Source: Brevundimonas sp.
GTDB lineage: Bacteria > Pseudomonadota > Alphaproteobacteria > Caulobacterales > Caulobacteraceae
Assembly: GCF_016742135.1 (NCBI RefSeq)
Contig: NZ_JACVCG010000006.1
Location: forward strand, 1 to 64,000
Length of the DNA stretch: 64,000 nt
Reading direction: 5' to 3'
How positions within the stretch are numbered: position 1 is the stretch's first letter; every line of letters begins with the position of its first letter. This document shows positions 7,239-16,500 of the stretch, piece by piece. Below the pieces are notes generated by a model, which worked only from the letters and a program-made list of their open reading frames with translations, had not been told where the DNA came from and searched no databases. The position numbers and the translations under genes were made by a program.

Positions 7239-8978
7239 GTGACCGTATCGTTCCGCCCCCTACTGGTCTCGATGGCCGCGCTTGGCCTGAGCTTTGGCGC
7301 GAGCGCCCCCGTGCTGGCGCAGGAGGCGGGCGAACAGCGGACCTCGACCGCCTTCACCATGGACACGGGCGGGCCGCGCACGCCGGAGCAGCTGGCCATG
7401 CGGTTCGACGTGGCCGATCTGGCGATCAAGGTCATGCCGGACGAGAAGGCCATCGAGGGGGTGGCCACCCTGACCTTTACCGCCACGGCACCGCTGGACC
7501 GGCTGGTGGTCGAACTGGACACCCGGTTCGATGTGTCGGAAGTCGCCATCGACGGGCGGCCGCTGTCGCCGGGGGACTGGGTCAATCCGGAAGGCCGGAT
7601 GACCATCACCCTGCCAAGCCGCCTCAGCGAGGGGCAGTCGGTGGACCTGCGCATCACCTATGCCGGCCAGCCGCATGTGGCGCGCAATGCGCCCTGGGAC
7701 GGCGGCTTTGTCTGGTCGCGCGCGCCGGGCGGAGAGCCGTGGATCGCCACGGCCGTCCAGGGTGACGGCTGTGACCTGTTCTGGCCCTGTATCGACCATC
7801 CGATGGCCGAGCCGGGCCGGGTCGACCTGCACATCACCGTGCCCTCGAACCTGTCGGCCCCGGCCAATGGGCGCTTCCTCGGCAAGGAGGACCATGGCGA
7901 CGGCTGGACCACCTGGAACTGGACCGCGCGCCAGCCCAACAACTATGCCATTTCGCTGACGGTCGGCCCCTATGTCGAGATCGCCGGGACCTATGAGAGC
8001 CGGTTCGGCAACACCATTCCCCTGCATTTCTGGCACCTGAACAGCACCGATCCGGCCAAGGCTGCGGCCCTGTTCGCCGAATTTCCCGAGCAGCTGGCCT
8101 TCTTCGAGGCCACGGTCGGGCCGTTCCCGTTCGGCGACGAGAAGATGGGCGTGGTCGAGACCCCGCACCTGGGCATGGAGCACCAGACCATCAATGCCTA
8201 TGGCAACAACTACCGCAAGGATCACAACGGCTATGACTGGCTGTTGCAGCACGAGCTAGCGCATGAGTGGTTCGGCAACCAGCTGACCAACGTCAACTGG
8301 GACGACATGTGGCTGCACGAGGGGCTGGGCACCTATATGCAGCCGCTCTATGCGGGCTGGCTGAACGGCGAGCAGTATTATCAGGCGGGCCTGCTGCAGC
8401 AGCGGCTGGGGCTGGCCAACCGGTTCCCCGTGGTGTCCGGCAGCGATCTGACCGAGGAACAGGTCTATGAGGGCGACCGCGGCCCCGGCAATGACATCTA
8501 TTACAAGGGCTCGCTGATCATGCATTCGCTGCGGATGCTGATCGGCGATGAGGCCTTTTTCGAATCCGTGACCCGGCTGGTCTATGGCCGCCCCGACCCC
8601 CGGCCCGGCAATTTCGAGCCGCGCTTTGCCTCGACGCCCGACTTTCTCGCCATCATCAATGAGGTAACCGGGCAGGACCTCGGCTGGTTCTTCAACGGCT
8701 ATCTGTATCAGGCGGCCCTGCCCGACCTGATCAGCCGACAACAGGGCGACCGGCTGATGCTGGAATGGGTGGTCGGCGACGGCAGCGTCTTCCCCATGCC
8801 GATCGAGGTGTCGGTCGACGGGCGCGTGCAGACGGTGCCCATGACGGGCGGCCGCGGCGAGGTCCGGGGTGTCGGTCCGCACAGCCATGTGCTGATCGAC
8901 CCGCAGAACAAGGTGCTGCGCCGCCTGGACAATATCGATGAGTTCGAGGCCTGGGCTGCGACCCAGCGTCGGCGGTAG
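7239..8978 (+). CDS. M1-family zinc aminopeptidase, exported
   Basis: A 579-residue M1 metallopeptidase. A signal peptide covers residues 1-28, ending APVLAQ. The zinc site is HELAHEW (His338, Glu339, His342) with the third ligand Glu in WLHEGLGTYM near residue 361; the substrate-binding GxMEN-like motif reads GMEHQ. The N-terminal beta domain is present, and the C-terminal ARM-type domain is short. By family it releases N-terminal residues from peptides, here probably in the periplasm. I chose the GTG at 7239, since GGAGA lies just upstream and it gives a clean signal peptide; a GTG at 7215 is the alternative. Confidence 0.87.
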   Translation: MTVSFRPLLVSMAALGLSFGASAPVLAQEAGEQRTSTAFTMDTGGPRTPEQLAMRFDVADLAIKVMPDEKAIEGVATLTFTATAPLDRLVVELDTRFDVSEVAIDGRPLSPGDWVNPEGRMTITLPSRLSEGQSVDLRITYAGQPHVARNAPWDGGFVWSRAPGGEPWIATAVQGDGCDLFWPCIDHPMAEPGRVDLHITVPSNLSAPANGRFLGKEDHGDGWTTWNWTARQPNNYAISLTVGPYVEIAGTYESRFGNTIPLHFWHLNSTDPAKAAALFAEFPEQLAFFEATVGPFPFGDEKMGVVETPHLGMEHQTINAYGNNYRKDHNGYDWLLQHELAHEWFGNQLTNVNWDDMWLHEGLGTYMQPLYAGWLNGEQYYQAGLLQQRLGLANRFPVVSGSDLTEEQVYEGDRGPGNDIYYKGSLIMHSLRMLIGDEAFFESVTRLVYGRPDPRPGNFEPRFASTPDFLAIINEVTGQDLGWFFNGYLYQAALPDLISRQQGDRLMLEWVVGDGSVFPMPIEVSVDGRVQTVPMTGGRGEVRGVGPHSHVLIDPQNKVLRRLDNIDEFEAWAATQRRR

Positions 8979-9009
8979 GGGTCAGGCCCCGGGCATCAGG
9001 CCAGGGGCG

Positions 9010-9627
9010 TCAGGGCTCGAGCTCGATATCCCAGTAGAGATAGTCGAGCCAGCTGTTGTGCAGATAGTCGGGCGGGAAGCGCCGCCCGGCGTCCTGGAGC
9101 TGCCAGGCGTTCGGCCGGCGCGGCGCGTGGCGGATCGGCATGCCGGCCTGTTGCGGGGTGCGGCCGCCCTTTCGGAGGTTGCAGGGCGGGCAGGCGGCCA
9201 CGATGTTTTCCCAGGTCGTGCGACCGCCGTGCGAGCGGGGCACCACATGGTCGAAGGTCAGTTCACCCGCCTGGCCGCAGTACTGGCAGGTGAAGCCGTC
9301 GCGCAGGAAGACGTTGAAGCGGGTGAAGGCGGGCGAGCGGTCCTGATCGATATAGGTCTTCAGCGACACCACGCTGGGCAGCTGGAATTCCATCGAGGGG
9401 CTGCGGACGACCTTGTCGTAGACCGAGACCACATCGACGCGGTCCTGCCAGACGGCCTTGATCACATCCTGCCAGGGCCAGATCGACAGGGGATAATAGG
9501 ACAGGGGCCGGAAGTCGGCGTTAAGCACCAGGGCAGGCCAGCCGGAGGGCGTGCGGGGCGCCGTCATCCGACCGGGCTGGACCCCGGCCAGTTCGGCACC
9601 GGAAAGAGCGGTCAGGGAGCGGGACAT
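9010..9627 (-). CDS. HNH endonuclease family protein
   Basis: A 205-residue HNH protein. The nuclease domain (about 105-165) has the zinc knuckle CQYCG, then FDHVVPRSHGG, the WENIVAACPPCNLRKGG segment with the second CxxC and conserved Asn, and a following His-containing stretch. The N-terminal half begins with the conserved ALVLNADFRPLSYYPLSIW segment of stand-alone HNH proteins common in alphaproteobacteria. These are chromosomal and of unclear role; some are thought to act in DNA repair. GGAGGGGG precedes tandem ATGs at 9630 and 9627; the second has the better spacing. No mobile-element context is seen. Confidence 0.85.
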   Translation of the reverse strand: MSRSLTALSGAELAGVQPGRMTAPRTPSGWPALVLNADFRPLSYYPLSIWPWQDVIKAVWQDRVDVVSVYDKVVRSPSMEFQLPSVVSLKTYIDQDRSPAFTRFNVFLRDGFTCQYCGQAGELTFDHVVPRSHGGRTTWENIVAACPPCNLRKGGRTPQQAGMPIRHAPRRPNAWQLQDAGRRFPPDYLHNSWLDYLYWDIELEP

Positions 9628-9763
9628 CATCCCCCTCCGTTCCGCACGACATATGGACAAGCGACCGGACTGAAGACGACTTCCTCCACGCTGATGGACG
9701 AAGTTTATCGTCGATTCGAGGCCACCGCCATGACGAACAGATGTCGGTTCCGTGAAGTCGCTC

Positions 9764-10420
9764 TCAGGGCGCGCGGACGCGGGCCGGGAAGGACGGCAGG
9801 CTCCAGCCCCAGACGAGGGCTCCGGCGCGCAGGGCGAAGCCGAGCGGCATGGCCAGCAGGGCGGCAGGCACATTGCCGAGGCCCAGCAGCTTGAACCCGA
9901 CAAAGGCCACCGCCGCGAGGATGGCCGCCGTGACCGTGATCTCGCGCCGCAGCAGGATCGAGGGCTGGCCCGCCAGAAGGTCCCGCACCACGCCGCCGAA
10001 ACAGGCCGTCAGCGTGCCCATGACGATACAGATGAGGGGGCTGGCACCCAGCGCCTCGGCCTTGGCCGCGCCCATCACGCCATAGGCGGCCAGTCCGACG
10101 GCATCCAGCCACAGCAGGGCGCGGAACCGCCATTCGGGCCGACCCACGATCCAGACCACCAGCGCGGCCGCAAGGCACACCGCCACATATTTCCAGTCCA
10201 CGACCCAGAAGACCGGCACATCCAGCAGGACATCGCGCAGGGTGCCGCCCCCGACCCCGGTGATGGCGGCAAAGAAGCCGAGGGTGACCAGATCGTGCTT
10301 TTCCCTCGCCGCCGCGAGCGCGCCTGTGGCCGCGAACACCGCCACGCCCGCATAGTCGAGCAGATAGAGATTGGGCAGGATCGGCTGGCTGAGAGTCTGA
10401 AGGAGGGGCGCTTCGATCAT
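9764..10420 (-). CDS. TRIC-family (UPF0126) cation channel-like membrane protein
   Basis: A 218-residue integral membrane protein with about seven hydrophobic helices. It has two repeats of a conserved pattern: GVGGGTLRDVLL near residue 58 and CFGGVVRDLLAG near residue 143. These Gly-rich RD motifs mark the prokaryotic TRIC (trimeric intracellular cation channel) family, formerly UPF0126. Bacterial TRIC proteins form trimeric cation pores, with potassium a likely substrate. Its ATG overlaps the stop of the AlkA-like gene upstream (10417-10420), so the two are probably co-transcribed although a functional link is not obvious. Confidence 0.85.
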   Translation of the reverse strand: MIEAPLLQTLSQPILPNLYLLDYAGVAVFAATGALAAAREKHDLVTLGFFAAITGVGGGTLRDVLLDVPVFWVVDWKYVAVCLAAALVVWIVGRPEWRFRALLWLDAVGLAAYGVMGAAKAEALGASPLICIVMGTLTACFGGVVRDLLAGQPSILLRREITVTAAILAAVAFVGFKLLGLGNVPAALLAMPLGFALRAGALVWGWSLPSFPARVRAP

Positions 10421-11067
10421 GCGACGTCTTCCAGGGAAATTTCACCGCGCTTGACGGCACCATACCAGCCCCACAGCAGATGTGCCGCCACCGACCGGTG
10501 CGGACGCCAGACCTCGGCCCGGGCGTAAGCCTGTTTCTGGGTGGGCCGCGCCTCGATCCCGTCGGCCCAGCGCATGGCCTCCTGCAGGGCCACGTCGCCG
10601 CCGGGAAAGACATCCGTGCGGCCCTCGCAGAACATCAGAAAGGTCTCGGCGGTCCACAGGCCGACGCCCTTGATGGCGGTCAGCGCCGCGATGGCCGCGT
10701 CGTCGTCCAGACGCTCCAGATGGTCGAAGTCGATGCGGCCTTCGGTGTGGGCGCGGGCGATCTCGTGACCATAGCGCGCCTTTTGCCCCGACAGCCCGAA
10801 GCTCCGGAACTGCTCGGGCGAGTGAGCCAGGACGGTTTCCGGCGTGATCTGGCCGAGACCCTCGCCCACCCGGCGCCAGATGGAGGCCGCCGCGGCGACC
10901 GACACCTGCTGCTCGACGATCATGCGGAACAGCCCCTCGAAGCCGCCGGTGCGCAGCCGCCATTCGAACGGCGGCACGGCCTCGACCACGCGCGCCAGCA
11001 TGGGGTCGGCGGCGGCCAGCGCCTGTCGCGCGGTCAGGATGTGGTCGGCCGTCGGTGCGGTCGGCAT
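10417..11067 (-). CDS. DNA-3-methyladenine glycosylase (AlkA-like)
   Basis: A 216-residue HhH-GPD superfamily glycosylase. The helix-hairpin-helix is LTAIKGVGLWTAETFLMF (about 128-146), followed by the Gly/Pro-loop and the likely catalytic Asp in FPGGDVALQEA. It lacks the N-terminal TATA-like domain of E. coli AlkA, as shorter bacterial forms do. By family it excises alkylated bases such as 3-methyladenine in base excision repair. The start at 11067 faces the divergent gluQ gene across a 127-base intergenic region. No Ada-type operator was recognised. Confidence 0.88.
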   Translation of the reverse strand: MPTAPTADHILTARQALAAADPMLARVVEAVPPFEWRLRTGGFEGLFRMIVEQQVSVAAAASIWRRVGEGLGQITPETVLAHSPEQFRSFGLSGQKARYGHEIARAHTEGRIDFDHLERLDDDAAIAALTAIKGVGLWTAETFLMFCEGRTDVFPGGDVALQEAMRWADGIEARPTQKQAYARAEVWRPHRSVAAHLLWGWYGAVKRGEISLEDVA

Positions 11068-11194
11068 GGCTTGGCCTTGGTGACAGGGTCCGGACCGCGA
11101 TCTAGGGTCGGCCCATGTCCAGTCTGGCCGAAGTTCGCCCTGTGATCACCCCCGAATCCGGCCTCGGCGGCCGGAATCCGCGAGCGCCCCGGGC

Positions 11195-12064
11195 ATGACG
11201 CTGGTTACGCGCTTTGCCCCCTCGCCCACGGGTCGGCTGCACATGGGACATGCCTTTTCCGCCCTGACCGCCTGGAGGGCGGCGCGGGAGGCCCGGGGGC
11301 GATTCCTGCTGCGCATTGAGGACACGGACTTCACCCGCTGCCGGCCTGAATACACCGAGGCCGTGTTCGAGGACCTGTCCTGGCTGGATCTGGACTGGGA
11401 AACGCCGGTGCGGCGCCAGTCGGAGCATCGGGCGGACTACGACCGGGCGCTCGAACAGTTGCGCGATCGGGGGCTGCTGTACCGCTGTTTCCGCACGCGA
11501 AAGGAGCGGCTGGCGCTGGCGGGACTGGCGCCCCATGCGGATGATCCGGCGGACCTCGCGGCCTTTACCGGCGGACCCCATGACCCGGACGAGGAAGCCC
11601 GGCGGCTGGAGGCCGGAGAAGCCTTTGCCTGGCGGCTGTCGCTGGACCGGGCCCGGGCGCTGCTGGGCGATCTGTCACGCCTGCGCTGGACCGAGGAGGG
11701 CGTCGATCCCGGCACTCACAGCGCGCGGCCCGAGGCGCTGGGGGATATGGTCATGGGGCGCAAGGACATCGGCGCGGGCTATGTGATCGCCTCGGTCATC
11801 GATGACGCCGCGCAGGGGATCACCCATGTGATCCGGGGCGCGGACCTGATCCCTATGACATCGGTCCAGCGTGTCCTTCAGGCGCTATTGCAGCTGCCGA
11901 CGCCGATATACCGTCATCATCCACTGTTACTGGATGAGACCGGCAAGCGGTTTGCCAAGCGGGACGGGGCCATCACGCTGGCGCAGATCCGGGCGGGGGG
12001 AACCTCACCCGCCGACCTCAGGGCCCGCCTGGGCTTTTCCGACAGATCAGGAAGTGACGCATGA
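11195..12064 (+). CDS. gluQ: Glutamyl-Q tRNA(Asp) synthetase
   Basis: A 289-residue truncated glutamyl-tRNA synthetase homologue lacking the anticodon-binding domain, which defines GluQ-RS. The class I signature is PSPTGRLHMGHAF (HIGH as HMGH) near residue 9, and the KMSKS-like loop is KRFAKRD near residue 252. GluQ loads glutamate onto queuosine in tRNA-Asp. The zinc-binding Cys cluster of some members appears reduced to a single Cys in YRCFRTRKE, as in many alphaproteobacteria. The stop overlaps the next start by ATGA, so a beta-lactamase-fold gene is coupled behind it without an obvious functional link. Confidence 0.92.
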   Translation: MTLVTRFAPSPTGRLHMGHAFSALTAWRAAREARGRFLLRIEDTDFTRCRPEYTEAVFEDLSWLDLDWETPVRRQSEHRADYDRALEQLRDRGLLYRCFRTRKERLALAGLAPHADDPADLAAFTGGPHDPDEEARRLEAGEAFAWRLSLDRARALLGDLSRLRWTEEGVDPGTHSARPEALGDMVMGRKDIGAGYVIASVIDDAAQGITHVIRGADLIPMTSVQRVLQALLQLPTPIYRHHPLLLDETGKRFAKRDGAITLAQIRAGGTSPADLRARLGFSDRSGSDA

Positions 12065-13215
12065 GTCTGGACCGACGTTCATTGATGGCCGCCCTGGGGG
12101 CCGTGCCCGCCGTCAGCCTGCCGACTCTGGCGCGCGCTCGCACGGGCGATGCGACTGTCGAAGCCGCGCTGGACAGTGTGTTCGAACGCTTTGCCCCGGT
12201 CGGCTTGGGGGCGGCGATTATCTCTCGTGAAGGACTTGTCGGGTCGGGCGTGCGCGGACCGCGCCGCAAGGACGGGACCGAGCCGGTGCGGACCACTGAC
12301 GCCTGGCATCTGGGGTCGAATACCAAGGCCATGACGGCCGTGCTGTTCGCGCGTCTGGTCGAGCAGGGGCTGGCGAACTGGGACCTGAAGATCGTCGATG
12401 CCCTGCCCGGCGCGCACGACCCGGCCTGGGCGGAGGTCAGCGTCGTCGAGCTGATGCAGCATCGCGCGGGATTGAGGGACGGTGATGCGCTGGGGCAGGC
12501 CTGGCTCATGACAGCGCGGGGCGACCCCGCGACCCTGCCCGAACAAAGGCTTGCGGTGGCGCAAAAGGCGCTCGCCTCTGCGCCCGATGGCACGCCCGGC
12601 CGGTTTCTGTACGGCAATGCCAACTATATGGTCGCGGCCGCCGCCCTTGAGGCGATCACCGGTCAGGACTGGCAGGCGATGATGGTGGAGCAGGTGTTTG
12701 ACCCGCTCGGCCTCACCTCAGCCGGGTTCGGGGCACCGCCTGAACCCGCCCCCTGGGGGCACCGGGAGGTGGGAGGGCGGGTGACCCCCCTGCCGCCCTC
12801 GCATCCCGGCTCGGACAATCCGGCGGCCATGGGTCCGGCCGCGACCGTGCATATGACGCTTGAGGACTATGGCCGTTTCCTTGCCGTGTTCCTCAACGAT
12901 GGGCGGCCGCTGCTGCAACGGGAGTCCATCGCACAGCTGACCCGACCGGCCGAGGGGCCACCGCCGGCCTATGGCTGTGGCTGGATCGTGCTGGACCAGC
13001 CCTGGGCCGGCGCGGACGGCACGACACCGGGCCGGGTGCTGGCCCACGATGGCTCCAACACAATCTGGTATGCCAGCGCGATGGTAGCCCCCGCACGTGG
13101 TCTGGCCCTGATCGCCGTCAGCAATGACGGGACGGCCGGGGCGCAGGCCTGTCCGGCCCTGCTGCGCGCCCTGATCGCGGGGCTGCCGGTCGCGGAAGCC
13201 GGCGGGGTCGTCTAG
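12061..13215 (+). CDS. Serine hydrolase, class C beta-lactamase fold
   Basis: A 384-residue exported protein. The N-terminus MSLDRRSLMAALGAVPAVSLP looks like a Tat-type signal (DRRSL followed by a hydrophobic run). The nucleophile motif SxxK is SNTK at Ser86, and the YxN motif is YGN at about 184. The domain is of the beta-lactamase/penicillin-binding type also found in esterases and D-aminopeptidases. Without a clear KTG triad I cannot call it a resistance enzyme; a hydrolase or esterase role is equally possible. It is coupled to gluQ by an ATGA overlap and followed closely by the extensin-like gene. Confidence 0.82.
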   Translation: MSLDRRSLMAALGAVPAVSLPTLARARTGDATVEAALDSVFERFAPVGLGAAIISREGLVGSGVRGPRRKDGTEPVRTTDAWHLGSNTKAMTAVLFARLVEQGLANWDLKIVDALPGAHDPAWAEVSVVELMQHRAGLRDGDALGQAWLMTARGDPATLPEQRLAVAQKALASAPDGTPGRFLYGNANYMVAAAALEAITGQDWQAMMVEQVFDPLGLTSAGFGAPPEPAPWGHREVGGRVTPLPPSHPGSDNPAAMGPAATVHMTLEDYGRFLAVFLNDGRPLLQRESIAQLTRPAEGPPPAYGCGWIVLDQPWAGADGTTPGRVLAHDGSNTIWYASAMVAPARGLALIAVSNDGTAGAQACPALLRALIAGLPVAEAGGVV

Positions 13216-13224
13216 GCTGATCGC

Positions 13225-13986
13225 ATGAAGCGTGATCTGGCCGACTTCTGGAATCTGTTGTGGGAGGCGGCGCTGGGTCTGTGCGCGGCCTTTGCCATGC
13301 TGAACCTCTTTGCCCCGCCGCAGGACCTGCCGTGGAAGCCGCTGGATCTGGACCGCCCGATCGGTCAGGCGACGGCGGCCAAGGTCGCCGATTTCGAAAT
13401 CTCGCGCCTCGCCGCACCCGAGGAGGTCCGCGGGGTGACCGAGGCCTGTATGCAGGTGCTGCGCGACGCCGGCGTCGAGGTCGAGCGCGCGCCCGACCGG
13501 GATGACGGCGGTTTTTGCGTCGTGCGGGGGGCGGTGCGGATCACGGGGGGCGATGTCACGCCGCTCAGCCCCGGCGGGCTGGTGATGCAGTGTCCGCTGG
13601 CGGTGCGCTATGTCATCTGGGACCGGCAGGTCCTGCGCCCGGCCGCGCGGGAGACCTTCGGCAGCGAGGTGGCCAGCGTCCAGAACTTCGGCACCTATTC
13701 CTGCCGCCGTATCTATGGCCAGGAGGACCCCGGGGCGCGGCCCAGCGAGCATGCCCGCGCCAATGCCCTGGACGTCGCGGCCATCCGGCTCGAGGACGGA
13801 CGGGTCGTCAGCATCGCCTCGGACTGGCGCGGAACCGGCCCCGCCGGGCCCGATAGCCGGAGCTTCCTGAAGCGGCTGCGCGACGGGGCCTGTCGCGTTT
13901 TCTCGACTGTCCTGACGCCCGATTACAATGAGGCGCACGCCGATCACCTGCACCTGGACGGGGCCCCGCGCGGCCTGTGCGCCTGA
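13225..13986 (+). CDS. Extensin-like C-terminal domain protein
   Basis: A 253-residue protein with one N-terminal hydrophobic segment (about 10-30) acting as anchor or signal. The C-terminal half carries the extensin-like domain: the FGTYSCRRIYG segment, the conserved SEHARANALDVA stretch (His and Asp) and HADHLHLD near the C-terminus, a set of His/Asp residues resembling the zinc site of D-Ala-D-Ala (LAS-type) metallopeptidases. Cysteines are spaced as in exported disulphide proteins. Despite the plant-derived family name, bacterial members are envelope proteins probably acting on peptidoglycan. Ten bases follow the previous stop, so it likely shares that transcript. Confidence 0.8.
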   Translation: MKRDLADFWNLLWEAALGLCAAFAMLNLFAPPQDLPWKPLDLDRPIGQATAAKVADFEISRLAAPEEVRGVTEACMQVLRDAGVEVERAPDRDDGGFCVVRGAVRITGGDVTPLSPGGLVMQCPLAVRYVIWDRQVLRPAARETFGSEVASVQNFGTYSCRRIYGQEDPGARPSEHARANALDVAAIRLEDGRVVSIASDWRGTGPAGPDSRSFLKRLRDGACRVFSTVLTPDYNEAHADHLHLDGAPRGLCA

Positions 13987-14178
13987 TCCGCTCCCCTGTT
14001 GGGCGAATCAATTCCGGTTGACCAAAAGGCCCTGACGCGAGACAACGCTGTCGCAGCCCGGATTTGCGCGGTGTCCAAAGCCGCGGGTCGCTCCTTCGCC
14101 TGAACGAGCTTTATCCAGACGGGTTGACGGGCCCCCAGCAGGGGGTCCGCCTGGAAAGCGCGTTTACGGAGACGCATT

Positions 14179-14382
14179 ATGGCGACCGGTACGGTCAAAT
14201 GGTTCAACCCCACCAAGGGGTATGGTTTCATCCAGCCGGATGGCGGTGGGTCGGACGTGTTCGTCCACATCACGGCCGTCCAGCAAGCCGGCCTGGCCGG
14301 TCTGGATGACAACGCCAAGGTCGAATACGAGCTGGAATCCCAGCGCGGCAAGACCTCGGCCGTGGGCCTCAAGCTCCTCTAG
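14179..14382 (+). CDS. Cold-shock domain protein
   Basis: A 67-residue CspA-type single-domain protein. It begins MATGTVKWFNPTKGYGFIQ, with the RNP1 motif KGYGFI and the RNP2 motif VFVHIT. It binds single-stranded nucleic acid and melts RNA structure. It is preceded by a 192-base region that is long for this compact stretch and may be a structured leader of the kind seen on cold-shock mRNAs; a TTGACC at 14018-14023 is a possible -35 box. GGAG appears upstream of the start. Monocistronic with its own terminator. Which csp paralogue it is cannot be told. Confidence 0.95.
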   Translation: MATGTVKWFNPTKGYGFIQPDGGGSDVFVHITAVQQAGLAGLDDNAKVEYELESQRGKTSAVGLKLL

Positions 14383-14407
14383 GAGCGACTGAGGTTTCAG
14401 ACCTTCG

Positions 14408-14440
14408 CGGGCGCGGACTCTTCGGGGTCCGCGCCCGTTT
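14408..14440 (+). terminator. Terminator of the cold-shock gene
   Basis: Perfect 11-bp stem CGGGCGCGGAC / GTCCGCGCCCG with an 8-base loop, then TTT. It abuts the stop of the convergent EamA gene. Confidence 0.88.
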
Positions 14441-15396
14441 CAATTGCGCGGACGGTCCACGGCCCCGTCCGGCACCATGATCGGTCCCGCCGGTGGGGTC
14501 AGGCGGCTGGCGCGCTGGGCGAGGACGACGCCGATCAGCACCAGGACGCCGCCGATGGCCTGAACCGGGGTCAGGGCCTCGGCAAAGATCCACCAGCCGA
14601 GGAGAGCCGCGACGACCGGCTGGATCAGGATGGTGACGGCGGTGACCGAGGCGGGCAGCCGGCCCAGCGCCCAGGCAACGCCGCCCTGCCCCACCACATG
14701 CATCAGGCCGAGGCCCGCGCAGGCCATCCAGCCGCCCGGCCCGGCGGGCACAATGTCTTCCCCCAGCGCCAAAGCGATCAGGAGCAGCAGGGGCGTGCCG
14801 ACCAGCGTCGCCCAGAAGGTCACCTTGAGCGCGCCCGCCGTGCGCCGCGCGGCCTTTACCGCGAGGAAATAGGCCGCGTACCAGACCGCGACCGACAGCG
14901 AGAACAGGTCGCCCAGAAGGGGGTTGGTGCCCTGCCCGCCATCGGCGCCTGCGGCCATGGCAAAGGCCCCGGCGACCGCCAGACCCAGCGCCAGAACGAA
15001 GCTGCGGCCCGGGCGCTGTTTCCAGACGATCCAGGCGAACAGGGTCACGACCACGGGCGTCAGGTTGCAGAGCACCGTGGCATTGGCGACCGAGGTCATG
15101 ACAATGCCGTAGTGCCAGAAGGCCAGATCCAGCACGAAGAACAGCCCGGCCAGCAGCATCCAGCGCGAGGGTGTGCCGAGACCCCGCCCCTCCCCGCTCC
15201 CCCGCGTCGCGGTCAGCAGCGTCAGCAGCGGCAGGGCAAACAGGAACCGCCAGAAGCCCGCCGCCGCAGGACCCGTCTCGGTCAGCCGCACGAGGATGGG
15301 GGCGAGGCCCAGCACCATGGCGGCCAGCACCAGCACCGCCAGCGGAAAGGCCGCATGGCGGGTCAGGGCAACAACAGAGGCCGGGGCGCGGATCAT
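14440..15396 (-). CDS. EamA-family (DMT) transporter
   Basis: A 318-residue integral membrane protein with about ten hydrophobic helices in two repeats of the EamA (drug/metabolite transporter) domain. Signature stretches include GLAPILVRLTETGPAAAGFWRFLFALPLL in the first repeat (conserved Pro/Arg in helices 1-2), and in the second WALGRLPASVTAV followed by QPVVAALLGWWIFAEALTP. Members export metabolites or amino acids; the substrate cannot be predicted. The start at 15396 lies 50 bases from the divergent ubiA, so the two share a short promoter region. Confidence 0.87.
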   Translation of the reverse strand: MIRAPASVVALTRHAAFPLAVLVLAAMVLGLAPILVRLTETGPAAAGFWRFLFALPLLTLLTATRGSGEGRGLGTPSRWMLLAGLFFVLDLAFWHYGIVMTSVANATVLCNLTPVVVTLFAWIVWKQRPGRSFVLALGLAVAGAFAMAAGADGGQGTNPLLGDLFSLSVAVWYAAYFLAVKAARRTAGALKVTFWATLVGTPLLLLIALALGEDIVPAGPGGWMACAGLGLMHVVGQGGVAWALGRLPASVTAVTILIQPVVAALLGWWIFAEALTPVQAIGGVLVLIGVVLAQRASRLTPPAGPIMVPDGAVDRPRN

Positions 15397-15446
15397 GGCG
15401 CCCTCTATCCCTTCTCATCGGGGCCGGGAAGGCGCTATCAGAAGGC

Positions 15447-16475
15447 ATGACCGCTCCGCTTCCCGACGCCGGCCAGAACTGGGTCGACCGCCATGCGCCC
15501 GAGGGGCTGAAGCCGTGGCTGAAGCTGGGGCGGTTCGACCGGCCGATCGGCATCTGGCTGCTGCTGCTGCCCGGCTGGCAGGGGATCATGCTGGCGGTCG
15601 CGTCGCTGGGGTCGGTTGCGCCGCCGTTGGTGCTGGCCTGGCTGGCGGTCGCGTTTGCGGTGGGCGCCTGTCTGATGCGGGCGGCGGGCTGTGCGTTCAA
15701 CGACATCGTCGATCGCGACATCGATGCGAAGGTGGCGCGAACGGCGGCCCGGCCGGTCGCGTCAGGACAGATATCGGTGAAGGGGGCGTGGGCGTTCGTG
15801 ATCGGCTGCTGCCTGATCAGCCTCTTGATCCTGCTGACGCTGAACCTGACCGCGGTGATGCTGGGCGTGGCGTCGCTGGCGCTGGTGGCGGCCTATCCCT
15901 TCATGAAGCGCATTACCTGGTGGCCGCAGGCGTGGCTGGGCCTGACCTTCAACTGGGGTGCCCTGATGGGGTTTGCGGCCATCTCTGGTGGCTTCGGCTT
16001 CGCGGTGTGGCTGATGGAGCTGCGCGACAGCGTGGTGCTTGCGCAAGATCTGGGCCCCGAAGGTTTCTGGATGCTTCGGGAGGGCGTGGTCACCACCGCC
16101 GCCCTGCTGCTCTACCTTGGCGGGGTGTTCTGGACGCTGGGCTATGACACGATCTACGCGCTGCAGGACATCGAGGACGATGCGCTGGCGGGGGTCAAAT
16201 CGTCGGCCCGGCGGCTGGGCGGCAAGGTCCGCGACGGCGTTGCCTTCTTCTACCTGCTGGCGGCGATCTTTTCGGCCGGTGCGGCGGCGGTTGGCGGGCT
16301 GTCGCCGCCGTTCTGGATCGGCTGGCTGGCCTATGGCGCGCATCTGGTCTGGCAGGTGCGCAACGTCCGGGCGGATGATCCCGAGGGCGCGCTCCGCCTG
16401 TTCAAATCCAACCGGGAGGCGGGTGTGCTGTTGTTGATCGCGCTGGGCCTTGGGGCGGTCCCGATCGGGGGCTAG
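15447..16475 (+). CDS. ubiA: 4-hydroxybenzoate polyprenyltransferase
   Basis: A 342-residue UbiA-family prenyltransferase with about nine membrane helices. The first Asp-rich motif is NDIVDRDID (residues 85-93) and the second lies in ALQDIEDD near residue 236; both bind Mg-diphosphate of the prenyl donor. The segment LGRFDRPIGIWLLLLPGWQ is characteristic of 4-hydroxybenzoate octaprenyltransferases, the membrane step that commits to ubiquinone. Length is a little above E. coli UbiA (290), with an insertion between the two halves around residues 175-220. The start ATG at 15447 follows GAAGG. Alphaproteobacteria make ubiquinone-10, so a decaprenyl donor is likely. Confidence 0.92.
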   Translation: MTAPLPDAGQNWVDRHAPEGLKPWLKLGRFDRPIGIWLLLLPGWQGIMLAVASLGSVAPPLVLAWLAVAFAVGACLMRAAGCAFNDIVDRDIDAKVARTAARPVASGQISVKGAWAFVIGCCLISLLILLTLNLTAVMLGVASLALVAAYPFMKRITWWPQAWLGLTFNWGALMGFAAISGGFGFAVWLMELRDSVVLAQDLGPEGFWMLREGVVTTAALLLYLGGVFWTLGYDTIYALQDIEDDALAGVKSSARRLGGKVRDGVAFFYLLAAIFSAGAAAVGGLSPPFWIGWLAYGAHLVWQVRNVRADDPEGALRLFKSNREAGVLLLIALGLGAVPIGG

Positions 16476-16500
16476 ACTGGGGCGAACCCAGGAGTTTTGC

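Noticed and set aside
12061..13215. Calling the serine hydrolase a resistance beta-lactamase (AmpC)
   Set aside because: Only the SxxK and YxN motifs are evident; the fold is shared with esterases and peptidases, and no ampR-like gene is adjacent.
12718..13953. 411-codon minus-strand frame over the beta-lactamase-fold and extensin-like genes
   Set aside because: Spans two well-supported plus-strand genes, lacks motifs and has shadow-type composition.
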